DNA of 64,000 nt from Agrocybe praecox. Taxonomy: Eukaryota > Basidiomycota > Agaricomycetes > Agaricales > Agrocybaceae. Each line of letters begins with the position of its first letter. Positions within the stretch are counted from its first letter, which is position 1. The notes under the pieces were generated by a model that saw only the letters and a program-made list of their open reading frames with translations, did not search any database and was not told the DNA's origin. A program made the translations under genes and the position numbers. Shown in pieces: positions 46,290-59,346 of this stretch. Where the stretch lies: contig OZ024842.1 of NCBI GenBank assembly GCA_964017145.1, forward strand, positions 1,798,001 through 1,862,000, in the 5' to 3' direction.

Positions 46290-48214
46290 ATGTCCTTTCA
46301 CCAACAACTTGCAGATCTCCCCGCTCCTCTCGTCAACCTCAAAGCGGCGTTTGACACCGGTATCTCTCGTCCTCTTGGTTGGAGAAGGAAGCAAATTGAG
46401 GGTATTCATGGTTAGTATACATCCTCTCGAAGAGTTTTACCCAATTTCACCGACCTTTCCTCAGATCTTGTCCAAAAGAATACAGAGACCTTGGTCAATG
46501 CTGCTCTCAAAGGTCGGCTACCTAATCAAATTGGATGCATACAACATTGACTGACGTATATTTATAGATAATAGGTTGACTCGGACGGAAGTTCTCTTGG
46601 AACTCACCTCTGCTCTTCAACTTGCCAAAACCAAACTCGAAGAACTTATCTCTTACGAGAAGTCGAGGCATTCATTTTCCTCGACTGCACAGGGCATTGT
46701 CGAGCATCGTCGAGCCCGAATTGCCAACCGTTCAAATCCTTCTGGCATTGTCTTGATCAAAGCAGACTGGGCTTGTAAGTATTACCTCTCGTATAAGGAG
46801 GATGTCGAGACTGATATACATTGAATTTAGATCCATATAGCTCGTTGCTCAACAGTGCAATTGTATCTCTTGCATCGGGTAATCTGTGCTTACTCTCGGT
46901 GAGCAACTTTCTTGGCCATTCTTTAACCTTTGGCCCTAACAAAAAGCATAGGCAAACTCAACAGCCGTCTCAGAGACGTTGTCTAAACTGCTCCCTCGCT
47001 TCCTTGATCGCTATGCATTTGGCATACTCGAATCCGACAAGCTCACCAAATCAAGCGCGCAGTTCATTCCAACGACGTCAGCTTCGATCACGAATTTGAC
47101 GCTCTCCACGTCTGGAAGTATAACCGCATCTGACGTAGTAACGCCTGCATCTGCTCCTTCGGTTGCATACGTTCACGAGTCAGGCGATGCCCGCGCGGCA
47201 GGACGGGCACTCGTCCAGGCCAAATCGGCCTTCAATGGACAATCTCCATTCGCCCCTACCATTGCCTTGATAGATGATGCTGTCTATGACGCTGTCCTTT
47301 CGTCTGTTAAGGCTGCTCTGTCGGACTCTGTCACCTCTCAAGCTCCACATGAGAATGGGGCTCTCAGCAGCTTTGTCAAGAACGGGAAGTTTACCAAGGT
47401 CAACAACTGGATTCTGGAAGCCAGTAGCAGGTCTGGTTCTTACTCATAACATTTTCTCTACTCATCAACTGACGGTGTGTATTAAGTGCCACTTTTACAA
47501 TTTCAAACAGTCGATCACCTTTCCTCATTCTTTCACGCGTTGCTTCACCTGATGCAGCAGTAGACAGGGTCAAGCTCCTGTTAGTGATTTTATTTGGTCA
47601 TGCATATTCTTTCCGCGAGTGACGATACTTACGTTCTGGTCTTTCAGCCCTGGAATTTCGGCATTTTACATATATGCTACTGAGCCCTTCCGCTCATACG
47701 TCGTTGATGAGGTAGACAGCATCGTCACAGTTGTCAACGACATCCCCCTTGAGATGCTTGGTACGTTGTTTAACCTTGATATTCTCACAGAAATGTCAAA
47801 TTAACTGAATTACGAATATTTTTTGTTCTTTTATTTCTGTCCTTTTTATTTTTAGTTAACCCATTCGAAACGCCATTCACCGCCGACAACGCGACAAAGA
47901 TTCTTACGCAGCCCCAGAGAATAGTTATTTCTAACCCCTCCAAGATTTTCCTCGGACAACCGACTTTGTCCCAGGCGCTGACAAACAAAATCGCAAAGTC
48001 AGCCATTACCCGGCTTAATGAAGGAGATGGAACCAGATGGGACTTCTTTGTCAGGGTGCGTGACTTTTCTTGCATTTCAAACTCAGGAAACTCTAAATTG
48101 ATGATCTTTGTTGCGTTATTATAGGTTAAGATGGTGTATACGGGCGTCAAGTACCTTACTTACGCAACTGCTTTGACGAGTGCATTCCTGGTATATCGTC
48201 GGTATCAGAAGTAA
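46290..48214 (+). CDS. Catalytically degenerate aldehyde-dehydrogenase-fold membrane protein
   Basis: Recognisable as a fatty-aldehyde-dehydrogenase-like (HFD1 type) ALDH: LVNLKAAFDTGISRPLGWRR, KLEELISYEKS, NPSGIVLIKADWAYPYSS, SAIVSLASGNLCLLSANS, LLPRFLDRYAFGILES, PIALIDDAVYDAVL-like contexts, VNDIPLEML, VNPFETPF, and a C-terminal hydrophobic anchor YLTYATALTSAFLVYRRYQK. It seems shortened between the N-terminal fold and the catalytic region, and the catalytic loop, normally GQ-x-C-x-AP, reads GQSPFAP, so the nucleophilic Cys is Pro. The usual ELGGK glutamate is also absent. Frames remain open across about seven short introns, so it looks like a maintained pseudoenzyme rather than a pseudogene. 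Membership of the cluster is positional only. The start at 46290 (MSFHQQLADLPAP) is supported by the family-like N-terminus. Confidence 0.72.
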
Positions 48215-49626
48215 TTCTCCAGTTAGGCACATCTGTTCTACATTCTGTTTAGTTGTGTATATTATGATTATGCTTGCATCCGATGTTTGTTGTCTAGTAA
48301 AGTTGTAATGAACCACCCTGTTATTCCGCTCAGTCCATCTAGTCAGAAAAAAGGGCTGGAACATCGGATTTCAGGGAGCAACTTGAAGACAAACATTCTA
48401 GGCGCCGAGAAGCTACTTTGTACCGAAGTCTGAGCTTTGACCGAGCCATCATCCAAGGCAGTCTGGTCGCTCTTTGTATTGAAAGTACCTTAAGACGAGC
48501 CCATTCTAGGACATTCGCAATATTAAAAAGTACCACTAACCAGCCTCGTGGAACAACGCTCATGATCAAATTCAACTCCGTTCGGAATTGTGCACGGGTC
48601 AACGCGCAACGTCCTCCCCACCGTGTTTCCGCGGTTTTAAAAGTTATGCAAAGACATCATACATATAATGTTGAATAATTGTGTTTCACATTTTTATGTG
48701 TTGTGAAGCAGAGAGGTCGGATAATGTGGGACCGACCCGGTGCGCAGTTTCGTGGGTGATGACCGTCTACGGTTGTACATGTATGCCGCGCGCTAATTAT
48801 GCACCGACACCAGCGTTGTACTTATTTGGTCTATATTGTTGTGCGGCATTTGCCAGGTTTGTGGCAACTTAATTTTAATGACGCGTAAGCCATCAGCAAT
48901 CTTGAAGCCAAGGACACAGCTTTCTTACCTAATTAGTAGTATAATAATTCATTCAGAAAGCTTTTAAATCGCCTATTGATGTTGTGCGGTGCATAGCATA
49001 CTGCTTAGGCCAGGGGACGAACTAAACTTGATAAGCGTGTAATAGCGCCTTGTGCTGTGTATCTATGTTCCATTTCGCCAGCTGAAATGATCAATTGATA
49101 TGTAACTCGCAATGTCCAGACTCACACAATTGTAGTTGCAAACGAGTCAGATCACACTCCACCTGTCATTTTGGTTGGTACGCACTCGATGAGGTACTAT
49201 CACTGTGCTTATTTCATCAACCTACATACACGCAAATAGACTTGAATCTCGGTTTTGCACGGAATGATTAGCTGTTTGCTTACTTACTCCAGGTTTCAGG
49301 AACTAATTAAAGATCAAAATTTCGCACAGGCCATCTGTGTCGATCATGCTGTGAGAGTTATATTAGTCGAGATCGGTTATTTATGGTACTCATCATCTTA
49401 TCAATACAGTAACCGGTAAGTGAACTGGGCCTAAATGGGCCCCGAGTAAGCTGAGCCGTCCGACTCGGGGGGTGTGTTGCTGTGACGGAAATATGAGTGG
49501 CGCCGTCTGTTTTTGGATGATTATCAGGTAGTCATACCGAGTTGATGGCCATGAAATTTTGGTGCAAGGGGAGAGGATATAAATCGAGCTGGGTCTCAAG
49601 TAAACAGAACAAGGCACCTCTCCAAT
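48215..49626. other. Intergenic region, 1.4 kb
   Basis: Gene-poor stretch before the GMC gene. Short open frames only, none recognised. A TATAAAT at 49578-49584 lies 43 bp before the GMC start codon. Confidence 0.5.
49578..49584 (+). promoter_or_regulatory. TATA box of the GMC oxidoreductase gene
   Basis: TATAAAT directly upstream of the ATG at 49627. The spacing implies a very short leader of about 15-20 nt. Confidence 0.5.
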
Positions 49627-51732
49627 ATGCGATTCTCTAAAACAGCAGCCACTAGCCTCGTTTTTGTGGGTTCTAGTCTGGTACCAAACGTTAATGGTGC
49701 CTCATACGACTACGTCGTTGTCGGAGGTTCGTGCCTATGATGCTTCTTCATCCCCTCGCGTTAACCGAGAGAACTAACGCGCTTCTTTTCTTTGGGCCAG
49801 GTGGTACCGCGGGACTTACTGTCGCCTCTCGTCTCACTGAAAACCCAAGCATCTCAGTCCTCGTTCTCGAGGCTGGCCATGTCGATAGTATTGACTTCAA
49901 TGTCACGTACGTTGCTCTCCCACTTCAGAAGACTTATCCCTGACCTTCCACCAGCGTTCCAGGTCTTGACTTGACCGTCACTGGCGGTTCCATCGTCGAC
50001 TGGAACTATACTACTGCCCCGCAACAGTTCCTTCTTAATCGTACTATTGCCTACCCCCGTGGCTTTGTTCTTGGCGGGTCAAGGTATGCCTATTGACTCC
50101 CAGTTGATTAAAATCCCAGAGACTTATTGTCGTTCTTCTAGCTCAACCAACTTCATGGCATACACTCGCGGTGCCGCGGCTGGGTACGATGCTTGGGCAA
50201 AAATAGGAAACACCGGGTGGGACTGGAATAGTGTTCTCCCATACTTCAAGAAGGTATGTTTAGATCAATGATTCGGGTCAATATAACTAGATGGTCTAAC
50301 GAGTTAACCCATAGAGCACACACTTCAACCCTCCTTTCATAAACCAGTCAGAAGTCGTCTTTGACGCTTCGGCCTATGAGAATCCTACTGGCGGCCCTCT
50401 TCAGTTGTCATATGGTGGCTACATCGAGCCAATTTCCATTTACTTCAGTCAAGGATTAGCGAACACTTCGGGACCTAACATCCAGGAAGGAGAGATCAAC
50501 GATGGCTTCCCCATGGGACAGGCCTATCTACCTCTAACGGTCGATCCCACCCACATGACGAGAAGTTCCTCTTCCGCCAGTTTCCTCGCCGTGGCTGCCC
50601 AGCGTCCCAACCTCAAGGTCCTCACGAGCGCGCTTGCCACTCGCCTTCTCTTTGCTCCAACCACCCCAGCGAAGCCCACTCCCATTGTCACTGGTGTTGA
50701 ATACTCCGATGAGACTGGAAAATTGATCCAAGTCACCGCCAACCGTGAAGTCGTTCTTTCGGCCGGCGCTTTCGGTTCTCCTCAGCTCCTCATGGTGTCT
50801 GGTATCGGCCCAAAGAAGGACCTCAACGCACAGAAAATTCCCATCCGCGTTAACAACGAAGCTGTCGGCCAGAACATGTGGGACCATCTCTTCTTCGGCC
50901 CCATCTACGAAGTCACCGAAAATATCACCACCTTCGGCCAGTTCAGTTCCAACCGCACGTTGTTCTTGTCGCTTCTCGACCAGTGGAGAAACAACACCGG
51001 TGAACTCAGCGGTGCCATCTCTAGTATGAGCGCCTATGAGCGTGTGCCATCCGACGTCCTCGCCCAAATTCCCGGTGGTGACCAGCTTGAGGCTCTCGAC
51101 CCTACCTGGCCTCACATTCAGCTCGAAGTTATTGTACGTAACCCAACACCTTCATTTTCAAAAAAACGATTTTACTAATTACTTGTATCTTACAGGCTGG
51201 AGGAGGACCCCCCACCCCTCAACCAGGAAACTTTGTTGCCCCAGCTGCCGTCCTCCTCTTCCCCTTCTCCAAGGGTTTCGTCTCCCTCACCTCCAACTCC
51301 ACTAAGGACAAGGTCATCGTTCAGCCCAACTGGCTCGAGTCTCCCATCGATCGCGCAGTTGCTATCTGGGCCTTCAAGCAAGTCCGCGAGGTCATGCTTT
51401 CCGAAACTCTTGCCCCCGTCGTCATCCGCGAAGCATTCCCAGGACTCCAAGCCCAAAGCGACGATGATATCCTAACTGCCATCCAAACCGTTGCTCACCC
51501 CATCTACCAGGCGTCTGGCACTTGCGCTATGCGCCAGCTCTCCGATAACGGTGTCGTCGATGCTTCGCTCAAGGTTTACGGTGTCCAGAACTTGCGTGTC
51601 ATTGATGCCAGTATCATCCCCATCATCCCCTCCGCCAACACCATGGCCCCAACCTACATGATTGCGGAGAAGGGTGCTGATTTGATCAAAGCAGACCAAG
51701 TCAACAACGGCGCTAGGGGTCATCATTATTAA
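49627..51732 (+). CDS. Secreted GMC-family FAD oxidoreductase (AA3-like)
   Basis: FAD-dependent alcohol or sugar oxidoreductase of the glucose-methanol-choline family, predicted extracellular or secretory. The signal peptide MRFSKTAATSLVFVGSSLVPNVNG precedes the Rossmann motif YDYVVVGGGTAGLTVASRL. Further markers: PRGFVLGGSSSTNFMAYTRG (GMC signature 1), VVLSAGAFGSPQLLMVSGIG (signature 2), and the C-terminal NLRVIDASIIPIIPSANTMAPTYMIAEKGADLI. Five introns are seen, the last near 51135-51195. The region holding the catalytic His of GMC enzymes reads IYQASGTCAM, so the position expected to be His is Gln; the second catalytic position is Asn (SANT), which is allowed in the family. Length is about 600 residues. 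It could finish the pathway outside the cell, as an aryl-alcohol oxidase would, or be a diverged enzyme with another role. Confidence 0.87.
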
Positions 51733-54598
51733 TGTCTCGACGAGACCGTAGAAGTCTGCGTCTAACACCCAGGATTAATATTTATAACCCTCATTTAACT
51801 ACATAATTATTTTGCATAACATTCATTAAGGGCAATAGAATATTCATTTTCATATTTATGGAACTTGTGCGACTTGAAGTGTTTATCACGAAGCCATTAA
51901 GTGTTACAAGTTATCGACGCCTACTTACTACTAGCGCATGATCCGAACAAAGAAATCTTGAATGCGAACAATATTTTCGTGAGTGGCACAAATACCCAAA
52001 CTTCAGAGATTTGCAGAACGTAGCGTTCACGTCACTGGATATGTAAACGAAGATGTCAATTTTAGTGGCTCAGGGTCATTATTAGAGTTGCGCCAAAATA
52101 TTAATAAAGATGCATCATAATGATCCAGCCAGATGTTATGTTAACCGCCGAAGTTTAATCGTGTACCTTGAACCTGAAGGTACATTCCCTTGGTCTCGAG
52201 CCGGATCTTAGTTCCGTGACAGCTCACTTATACTTAAGCGCCTGTACTGTATATGCCCCGGACGTGGAAGTCGCTACCCAAACTTTACAGTTTATTTGGT
52301 CTTCCCTCCATGTCTTCTAAGGTTGCTTCCATTAATCTTCACTTAAACCGATATCTAGCTTTGCGCTTATTACTTTACCTGGTAAATGTCGAAGGTCCGT
52401 TGCACACGCACTGTGGTGAATACTTGAGTAGTGATATGTTTTAAGGGAGAAATAACAAGCCTTGCGACTTAGCTACATTTACTTCTAAAATAATACACTC
52501 CTAGAGATAGGATCTAATTATTCGCTTACAAGTTCCACTAATTAGTATCTTCTTTTTGATGATGATCAACGAGCTTTAATAACCCTTCGAAGGTCGGTTA
52601 GATAATCTTGATTATGAGCTCGAGGGAAGTAGCCTTCCGTGAGCACTGATAGACTTCTTCCGGGAGTACTAGTACTCCACCATACCCCACATTTACCAGA
52701 ACTATAAGAGCATATGATCTCCGGCGGAAGCTTTGCTCGTTGATGCATATAGCTGAGGAACTTTGGGGCCTGGGTATAACGGGCGAGTGGGCAAAGTGTT
52801 TCCAGTGGCTTGTCGGGGAAACGTTGTGGGTCGTATACTCCCCTCTCAGATTTCAATTTCTTTTGAATACCCAGTGGATACTCAGTCTGAGTCAAAATGA
52901 TGCATACTACTTTCTTTGGTATCAAGATGGCTATAAATATGAGTCATGAAGTGATCTGTATAATTATTGTTTTAAACGAGTTCATTTCCGAACAGCCAGT
53001 TACAGCCACCACAGTAGTAGATACACTGTATATATCTTCGCATAGCATTGCCGATTCCATGATGATAATCGTCTAAAAGATAGATTGTTTCCCAAATGAG
53101 AAGCTCCTGTTTGAACGGCAATCCAACCATCGACGTGAAAAGACTGTTCAAAAATAGAACAAGTACGTGTACCTATAATTAACAAGCAATTTGTCGACTT
53201 GCTCAAATTTGAGGTCGAGAGAATCGAGTAAGCATATCCCACAGCAGTGCCTTTTCTTAGGCCCAAAATTTTCATGGACGCGACCCCGACGTATCGGACG
53301 CGCCTATGGAAATAAATTACGGTCATGACAGTGCTACACTTAATACTGTTCAATGGATTTGTTATGCAGTCGGAACTCAGAAGTCAAAAAGACTATGACA
53401 TGATAGACAAAACATAGGTACGGGGTCATACATAGAATGAAGTTTCCACAATGTTCGGTCCATCCTCCGCATAATTTATGCTTCGCGTGAGGTTTGTACC
53501 TCAAAAGATCGGAAACTATAAGGTACACTCCGACTTGAAATCTCACAAGAGTACATCTGTCTATCGATGAAGTGCGTGGCGGACACCGTCTTCTCACATG
53601 ATCTATTACTGGTTATTATACGTAGTGATTCCACACACGTCATTTCGAACGTCCCCCCGCTAGCGTTAATCCAGCGCTCTTTTGAGAAACGCTGATAAGG
53701 ATACTAACAATTAATTCCAAATCACAAAGACTGGCAAGTTACTAGCATTCCCACGTTGAATCACTCGTTGCTCAAAACCTGATCAGTGAATTATATGTGT
53801 CGGACTATCTATGATTGATCAATCCGCTAGCCACTTGCACTCAGTACTTCACTAGTGCGCAATGTGGTGATGTGATAGCATTGTAACCTGGACGTGCAAC
53901 AACAGACATTTTTTGACGTTTTGCAGAATGAATAGGCGGATATTCGAAACAGCGACCATAGACTTTTTGCGTATGCTATGGGCCAAGAGGAAGTGTCAAG
54001 CATTGAATGGAAGATCTTAGAAATTAGACAGGTCCGAGCATAATCCGATTGCTGTTTGGTCTCCATACCGATCGGGGCAAACTCCGGTACGGTGGATAGA
54101 GCGGTTGTATCTATTTTTAAGTTCATAGCAATAAATATAGAATTGAGTCACATGATTTATGTACTTAGCGAGGAAATTGGCAGCGTGGGTGGCAATACTC
54201 GACCAACTGTTTTAACTTTCTCAGGAGAATCTAGATCTTGCCCCGAATACGACGGGGTCTGTTTCATGATACACTATCTTACAATAGCTCAACAACGCTC
54301 ACGCATGCCATCAAAAATCAAATCTCCAGTCGTCTATATGCTTTCAACAGTTAACTTCCTGGAATTCCTTATTCAGACCAGCCCATTCATCTCAGCTCCA
54401 GGTAAATCTACTCCATTTGCACTTGCTGGAATATCGGTGGAGAAGACGACCCTCGGATATGGCAAACGTATAGATAACAGTCTATGCGACGCGGGCCAAC
54501 CGATGATTTGGATCTCGACCTTATTTTCCATATTATCCTTAGAACAACACCCTCTTACTTGCATACCCTCTTCTTCAAGATCCCCTTCTCTTACATAA
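51733..54598. other. Large intergenic region, 2.9 kb
   Basis: The longest gene-free stretch in the window. Two longer open frames occur: 52566-52925 on the minus strand (119 codons) and 54056-54598 on the plus strand (180 codons, stopping at the base before the ATG of the next gene). Neither resembles a known family. No tRNA or transposon ends were recognised. Confidence 0.45.
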
Positions 54599-57301
54599 AT
54601 GGCCCTCCTCTCCACCCAGCCAGACGACATGACATCTGAACTTTTCGAGGCGAACACCTCTGTCCCATGCAGTCCATCCACTTCGACTGCTATAGAGGCG
54701 CCCCGACAAAAGTCCTGCTCAATATGTCCGGCCACCTTCACGCGTAAGACTCATCTAGACCGCCACATACGATCTCGTAAGTCCAAGTCCATTTGTTTCT
54801 AGACACCAGGCTAAAGATAATCCAGACATGAATGAGAGGACTTATCGATGCGAGGTAAGTCTTTTCCCCAATTCTTATGTCTATCTTTCTCATAAGTCTT
54901 TCTTCGTCTTTAGACATGCGAATTTCAATTTACGAGAAGTGATCTGCTCACTCGGCACAAGAAGACTTGCGGCGAAAAGTAAGTTCCAGTTCCAGATCGC
55001 CATTGAACTTTAGTTAAAGTCTCTCCACGACAGACGGTCCCGACGTAAATCGTGCCAAGCCTGCGTGAAAGCTAAAGTAAAGTGCAACTTGGAGCACCCA
55101 TGCCAGAAATGCACAGCTAGGGACATTCCATGCGAGTTTACGAACGACCCCAGCACGTCGCGGGCCAAGCTCGGAGTTATTCGAACACGAAGACGGGCAG
55201 GGACAACCTCCTCGTTTGCCAGCACCAGCACAAGAGACGCCACACCAGAGAGCTCGAGTTCTATAAATACACCATCCGATTCTGCACCAAGCCCAAGAGA
55301 AGACTTTAATGCCAATGCAGATATCTTGCCCCAAGCCGCGACCGACATCACTCTCTCAGCTTTCGCCCATCTTGGCGTCGGCAACTCAGTCTTGTCAAAG
55401 ACCGACCTCCATCTACCAGCATCACCCACTATTGCCTTTAATGACCTTACGACAGATTTTATGCAAAATTTGGATACCTTCAACTTTGATCTCTTTAACG
55501 TTCCTCCTCACACCACCCTCCACACGGCAGAGAACGGTTTCTCTAACGGCTCTCCATTCTTCAACTCCGCCAATGCCTCAGCTGCTGGTGATTTCTTAGG
55601 CTTCGATTTCTCCAGTAACGTCTCTGTAACCCCAGCTTCTACGATATCGTCGGAGCCTAACTCAGAATATGCGCATACTCCTCTATGGACGGAACCTACT
55701 CAGGCTAGCGTTGCTACGGATGACGAGCTGCGCGTATACAGTAAATCTCTTCGGTATTAGTGTGATTATTATCAACTGCTAATTTTTAATTTGCAGTGTA
55801 CCTTTTTTTCTCCGCTTGCTCAGCACATCTGCCGATCATCCACAGCGCTACCTGGCAGGAGGATGGCAAACCTCGTATTTTAGTTCGCGTCATGCAAGCT
55901 TATGGCGCACTTTTCGTCAGGACAAAGCCGGCGACACAATTCGTTGCTCATGTTCTCGCTACAGCCAGGGATGAAATTATCAAGGAATATGTGCGTTCAT
56001 TTACAGTTTCACATCATTGGATTATGCTCATTCAAACTATAGACCTGCAGAGCCCACGACCCTGAAGGGCAAATGTATCTTATCCTCGCTTTTGCATTAA
56101 TTCAGACCCTTGGCTTCTCGAATCAAAATGCCCACGAGCGAGCAGTAGCTAACGTTTATCACGGAATGTTGAAGATGGTCTGTATTGGTATGGGTCAAGG
56201 ATAAGATTTTTCGGACACCGTAACTAATCAATTTATGTGCATGTTTAAACAGATGATGGCCCAGAGCAGAATTCAAGAAACAGTCCACGCATGGACTCCC
56301 CCAGAGTTCTACGACGATACGCCTGTCGAAAACGCTTGGCGCTCCTGGGCCCACAGTGAGATGGCCAAAAGGTGTGATTTATTTTTTTTGAGAAAAATAA
56401 AAATATGGCAGTGACTGATGTAAATTTCATAATATTCAGATTGTGCTGCCTTGAACGCCTTCACGATTGCGCACAGGTTATTTTCTTCAATATGGCATCT
56501 TCGCCCGATTTTGTCTTTGATGGATATCTCCCGTGCGAGGATGCGCTATGGAATGCACGCTCCGCACAGGATTGGGTCAGCTGTCTTCGGACTTCATCGC
56601 ATTATGGATCGCCATCTGCCCGTCTACGCGGCGCTAACGCTCAAAGCACATTGACAGCCCTTGTTGAATGCACGCCGCCATCACTCACAGGGAACCTTCC
56701 TCCATTTGCCCAATATCTTCTCATTAACGTGCTCATTGCCTGTATCTACTCGCACATGCACGCCTGTACATGGATTCCGCCATTACCGCCTACAGGATCC
56801 CCAGCTGCACCTACGAGTGACACTCCCAACGGAGGTGGGAGTATCATGGGAGATTCTGCAAGCCACGCGGCACAGCATGCGCAAGCGGCCTACGTTCTCC
56901 AGAACGCACTTCAAAATTGGCTCTCCATCTGGCAAGAAGAAGCTAATCACCGAGGCCCAATGGCAAGCGCGTCTTCACTTCTGCCATATTATCGCCTGGC
57001 CCAGGTCTCTCTTCTTATGATGTGCGACTCCGAGGGTGGTGTCCCCTGTCGTAATGGTCCACTCTCTGCACCAAAGGATGGCAGAACCGAAGTAAGGATC
57101 CTGGCATTCATGGAGTGGATGCGACAGGTGCGAAATCGTTTCCTGGAACGATCTGATCCGAGCTCGGCGGATTTACGCGAGGACTTGATGAAATTGTGCA
57201 TCATATGCGCTCAACTCACGAACGGGGACATACGAGTGGGAACGACAACAGCAGACCCCATCGACGGCATCTTAGCTTTTTTCCTTGTACCCAGTCATTA
57301 A
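54599..57301 (+). CDS. Transcription factor with C2H2 fingers, Zn2Cys6 cluster and fungal-TF domain
   Basis: Predicted nuclear regulator. The first four exons 54599-54776, 54826-54854, 54914-54978 and 55034-55740 were phase-checked. The N-terminus has two C2H2 fingers, CSICPATFTRKTHLDRHIRSH and YRCETCEFQFTRSDLLTRH (finger 2 completed by KKTC), joined by a TGE-like linker (MNERT). Immediately after comes a binuclear Zn2Cys6 cluster: CQACVKAKVKCN then HPCQKCTARDIPCEF, with basic RSRRK before it. A Ser/Thr-rich stretch follows and then the fungal-specific middle homology region beginning YLFFSACSAHLPIIHSATW. Total about 830-840 residues, eight or so exons. The combination C2H2-C2H2-C6 is a recognised but uncommon layout. 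Its position inside the accessory region makes it the obvious candidate pathway regulator, an inference from position only. Confidence 0.87.
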
Positions 57302-59346
57302 AATTTATGTACCATGTAGAAGTAGAAGCCATGTATAGACAGCCAGCCGCTGGGAGGTAACTTAACTGTAACATTTACATACTAGGACAACATATTCATT
57401 GTACCAATATACATCATACAAATATAACAATCATCTTTGGAAAAATTTCCATCACAATATCCAAGTAAGAGGTGAATGAGCAGTCAACATCCACCTAAAT
57501 TCCGTGCAACGCCTAGTAACCAAAACCTGTCTTCAGCGCTGCAGCGGAAAGGATCATTTGATGATAACGATTATCCTTGGAATCGGTTTCAATTATTGCG
57601 AATTCTACTATCGCTGATGGTATATTCCAATGTCCATTGCGGTGTCGGCGGCCAGGTCACATCCCTGGATTCTAATCACCGTGTCGGCGCCGCTCTCACG
57701 TGCCGTTGCGAGTTTGAAGATACCGTCACTCACCGCATCGAATTGTTTTCGAAAAAGAACCTTTATTCAATTGCAATTCTGAATGAAAAACAAAACTAAC
57801 TACTTAGGTAACACAGCGCGCGCAAAACGCCACTTTGGAGATGACACAGACTTGCCGCTATATCGTTATCAGTCATTGCTAGTCCAGAGCTTTGAAGCAG
57901 TCGGAGTATTCATATACGGCAGCGCTACGGTGGCAGACGTGGTCGCAGAGCAGTCTTTTTTATTTCCATTCGAAGAACGTTCTGATAACTGGCTTGTAAA
58001 TTTCACATCTGCTTACTAGCGGTAGAACTAGAAGTCACCATTGTACTGTCATATGATGATGACCTCTGTGAATTGTTATGTTTTTTTCCGTTAGGTTAGT
58101 CAATTCGATAGCACAAGCTGTCTTACATATTCCGTATGTTAAGTTGCAACTTACAACGTCATAAGGTACATATCTCGATGTTAGAATGTGAGGTTGACTT
58201 TATTTACTCAGTCACTGTCTTGCTCGAAGAAAAATCTCATCTACGTCCAATTAATGCTTGGGTAATGATATCTAGCGTCCGAAGGCATCCGATACGAGAG
58301 CAATATATGTAGATATTTCCCAGCAAGTCAAGTATCGAGACTAGGCCAATACGTTACAAGGGCCAACGCCTATGCGAATATTGACTCAATCAAGCTTGAT
58401 TTGCGTTGGAATGGGACCACTTTCCTACTCTACGGAGAAACATTATTAGACGACGAAGTCTTTGAGGCCAAGGAGACTATAAGAGAATGAGGGAGAATAA
58501 GGGTCGACTAGCAGTGCATACCTGTGCATGCATACGTATGCAAGGGAAGCATAATGTATCTGACGTTTTATGCCTGATAACCCTGATTTGCGTCTGACTT
58601 ACCTGTGCTACGTAGGCATTCAGATTTTTTTGACATGTACATTGTACAATTATTGATCGGTGTTCTTTGTGGATTCCTTGTCCCAATTGAACTGAAAATC
58701 GGGAAGAATCGATCCAAAATCACCAATTTAGTATACTTAACTGGAGAAGGTACCTTGATTGGGCCAAGAAAAGCCAAGGCTTCTATCTGCAAACTCACTC
58801 ACACGCACGTAGAAAGAGGTAGAAAACACGGTAGATCAAACTGCTTCTCCTGGACATTAATATATTACTTGCTAGTTATGTTAGGTGTCGACGCAGCGCT
58901 GATTTCCTGCTTTATTTAAAGCTCAATGGAAAAAATAGAATATTTGGTGCTATCTCCTCGGAATTTTAAACATCTACTCTTCTCCATATTTTGCGGAGAC
59001 TTGTCCCAGGAATGCCAGTAAAATGACATGAATTCCTGAGTAACGCATACTTTAAAGCGTGTGTTTTACGTTATCACTTAGAGTCGCCTTCAAAGATTCC
59101 GAGGACGTCTCATTGGACATGTGCAAAATGGTATAAATACAAATTACAATTATGTGCGATGTATGATACAATTTAAATGAATGGAAGATTTGCGTTAAAC
59201 GAATAGATATGAGGATGTTCCAACAATAAAAATAGTAAACGACAGACAGACAAAGGAAAGAAATATGATGAGAAAGAAATAAAAAGATACAACCGGTGTG
59301 CGTTATGCACTTGTCTAACGAATCTAGAAATATCTTAGAACATTAA
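57302..59346. other. Intergenic region, 2.0 kb
   Basis: Convergent spacer between the regulator and the MFS gene. Open frames of 60-110 codons at 57476-57799 and 58605-58919 do not resemble known proteins. No RNA genes or repeats were recognised. Confidence 0.45.

Noticed and set aside
46290..48214. Active aldehyde dehydrogenase
   Set aside because: Catalytic Cys and Glu motifs are missing despite a recognisable fold, so an active-enzyme call is not supported.
52566..52925. 119-codon minus-strand open frame
   Set aside because: No family resemblance, no flanking exons and isolated in AT-rich sequence.
51733..54598. Transposon remnant or tRNA genes in the gene-poor stretch
   Set aside because: No terminal repeats, transposase or reverse-transcriptase motifs, or tRNA T-arm and acceptor pairing could be recognised by eye.
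57476..58019. Overlapping frames after the regulator gene
   Set aside because: No protein family recognised and no consistent splice pattern; listed as intergenic.
58605..58919. 104-codon plus-strand frame with hydrophobic ends
   Set aside because: No recognisable motif; hydrophobic stretches are expected in AT-rich DNA.
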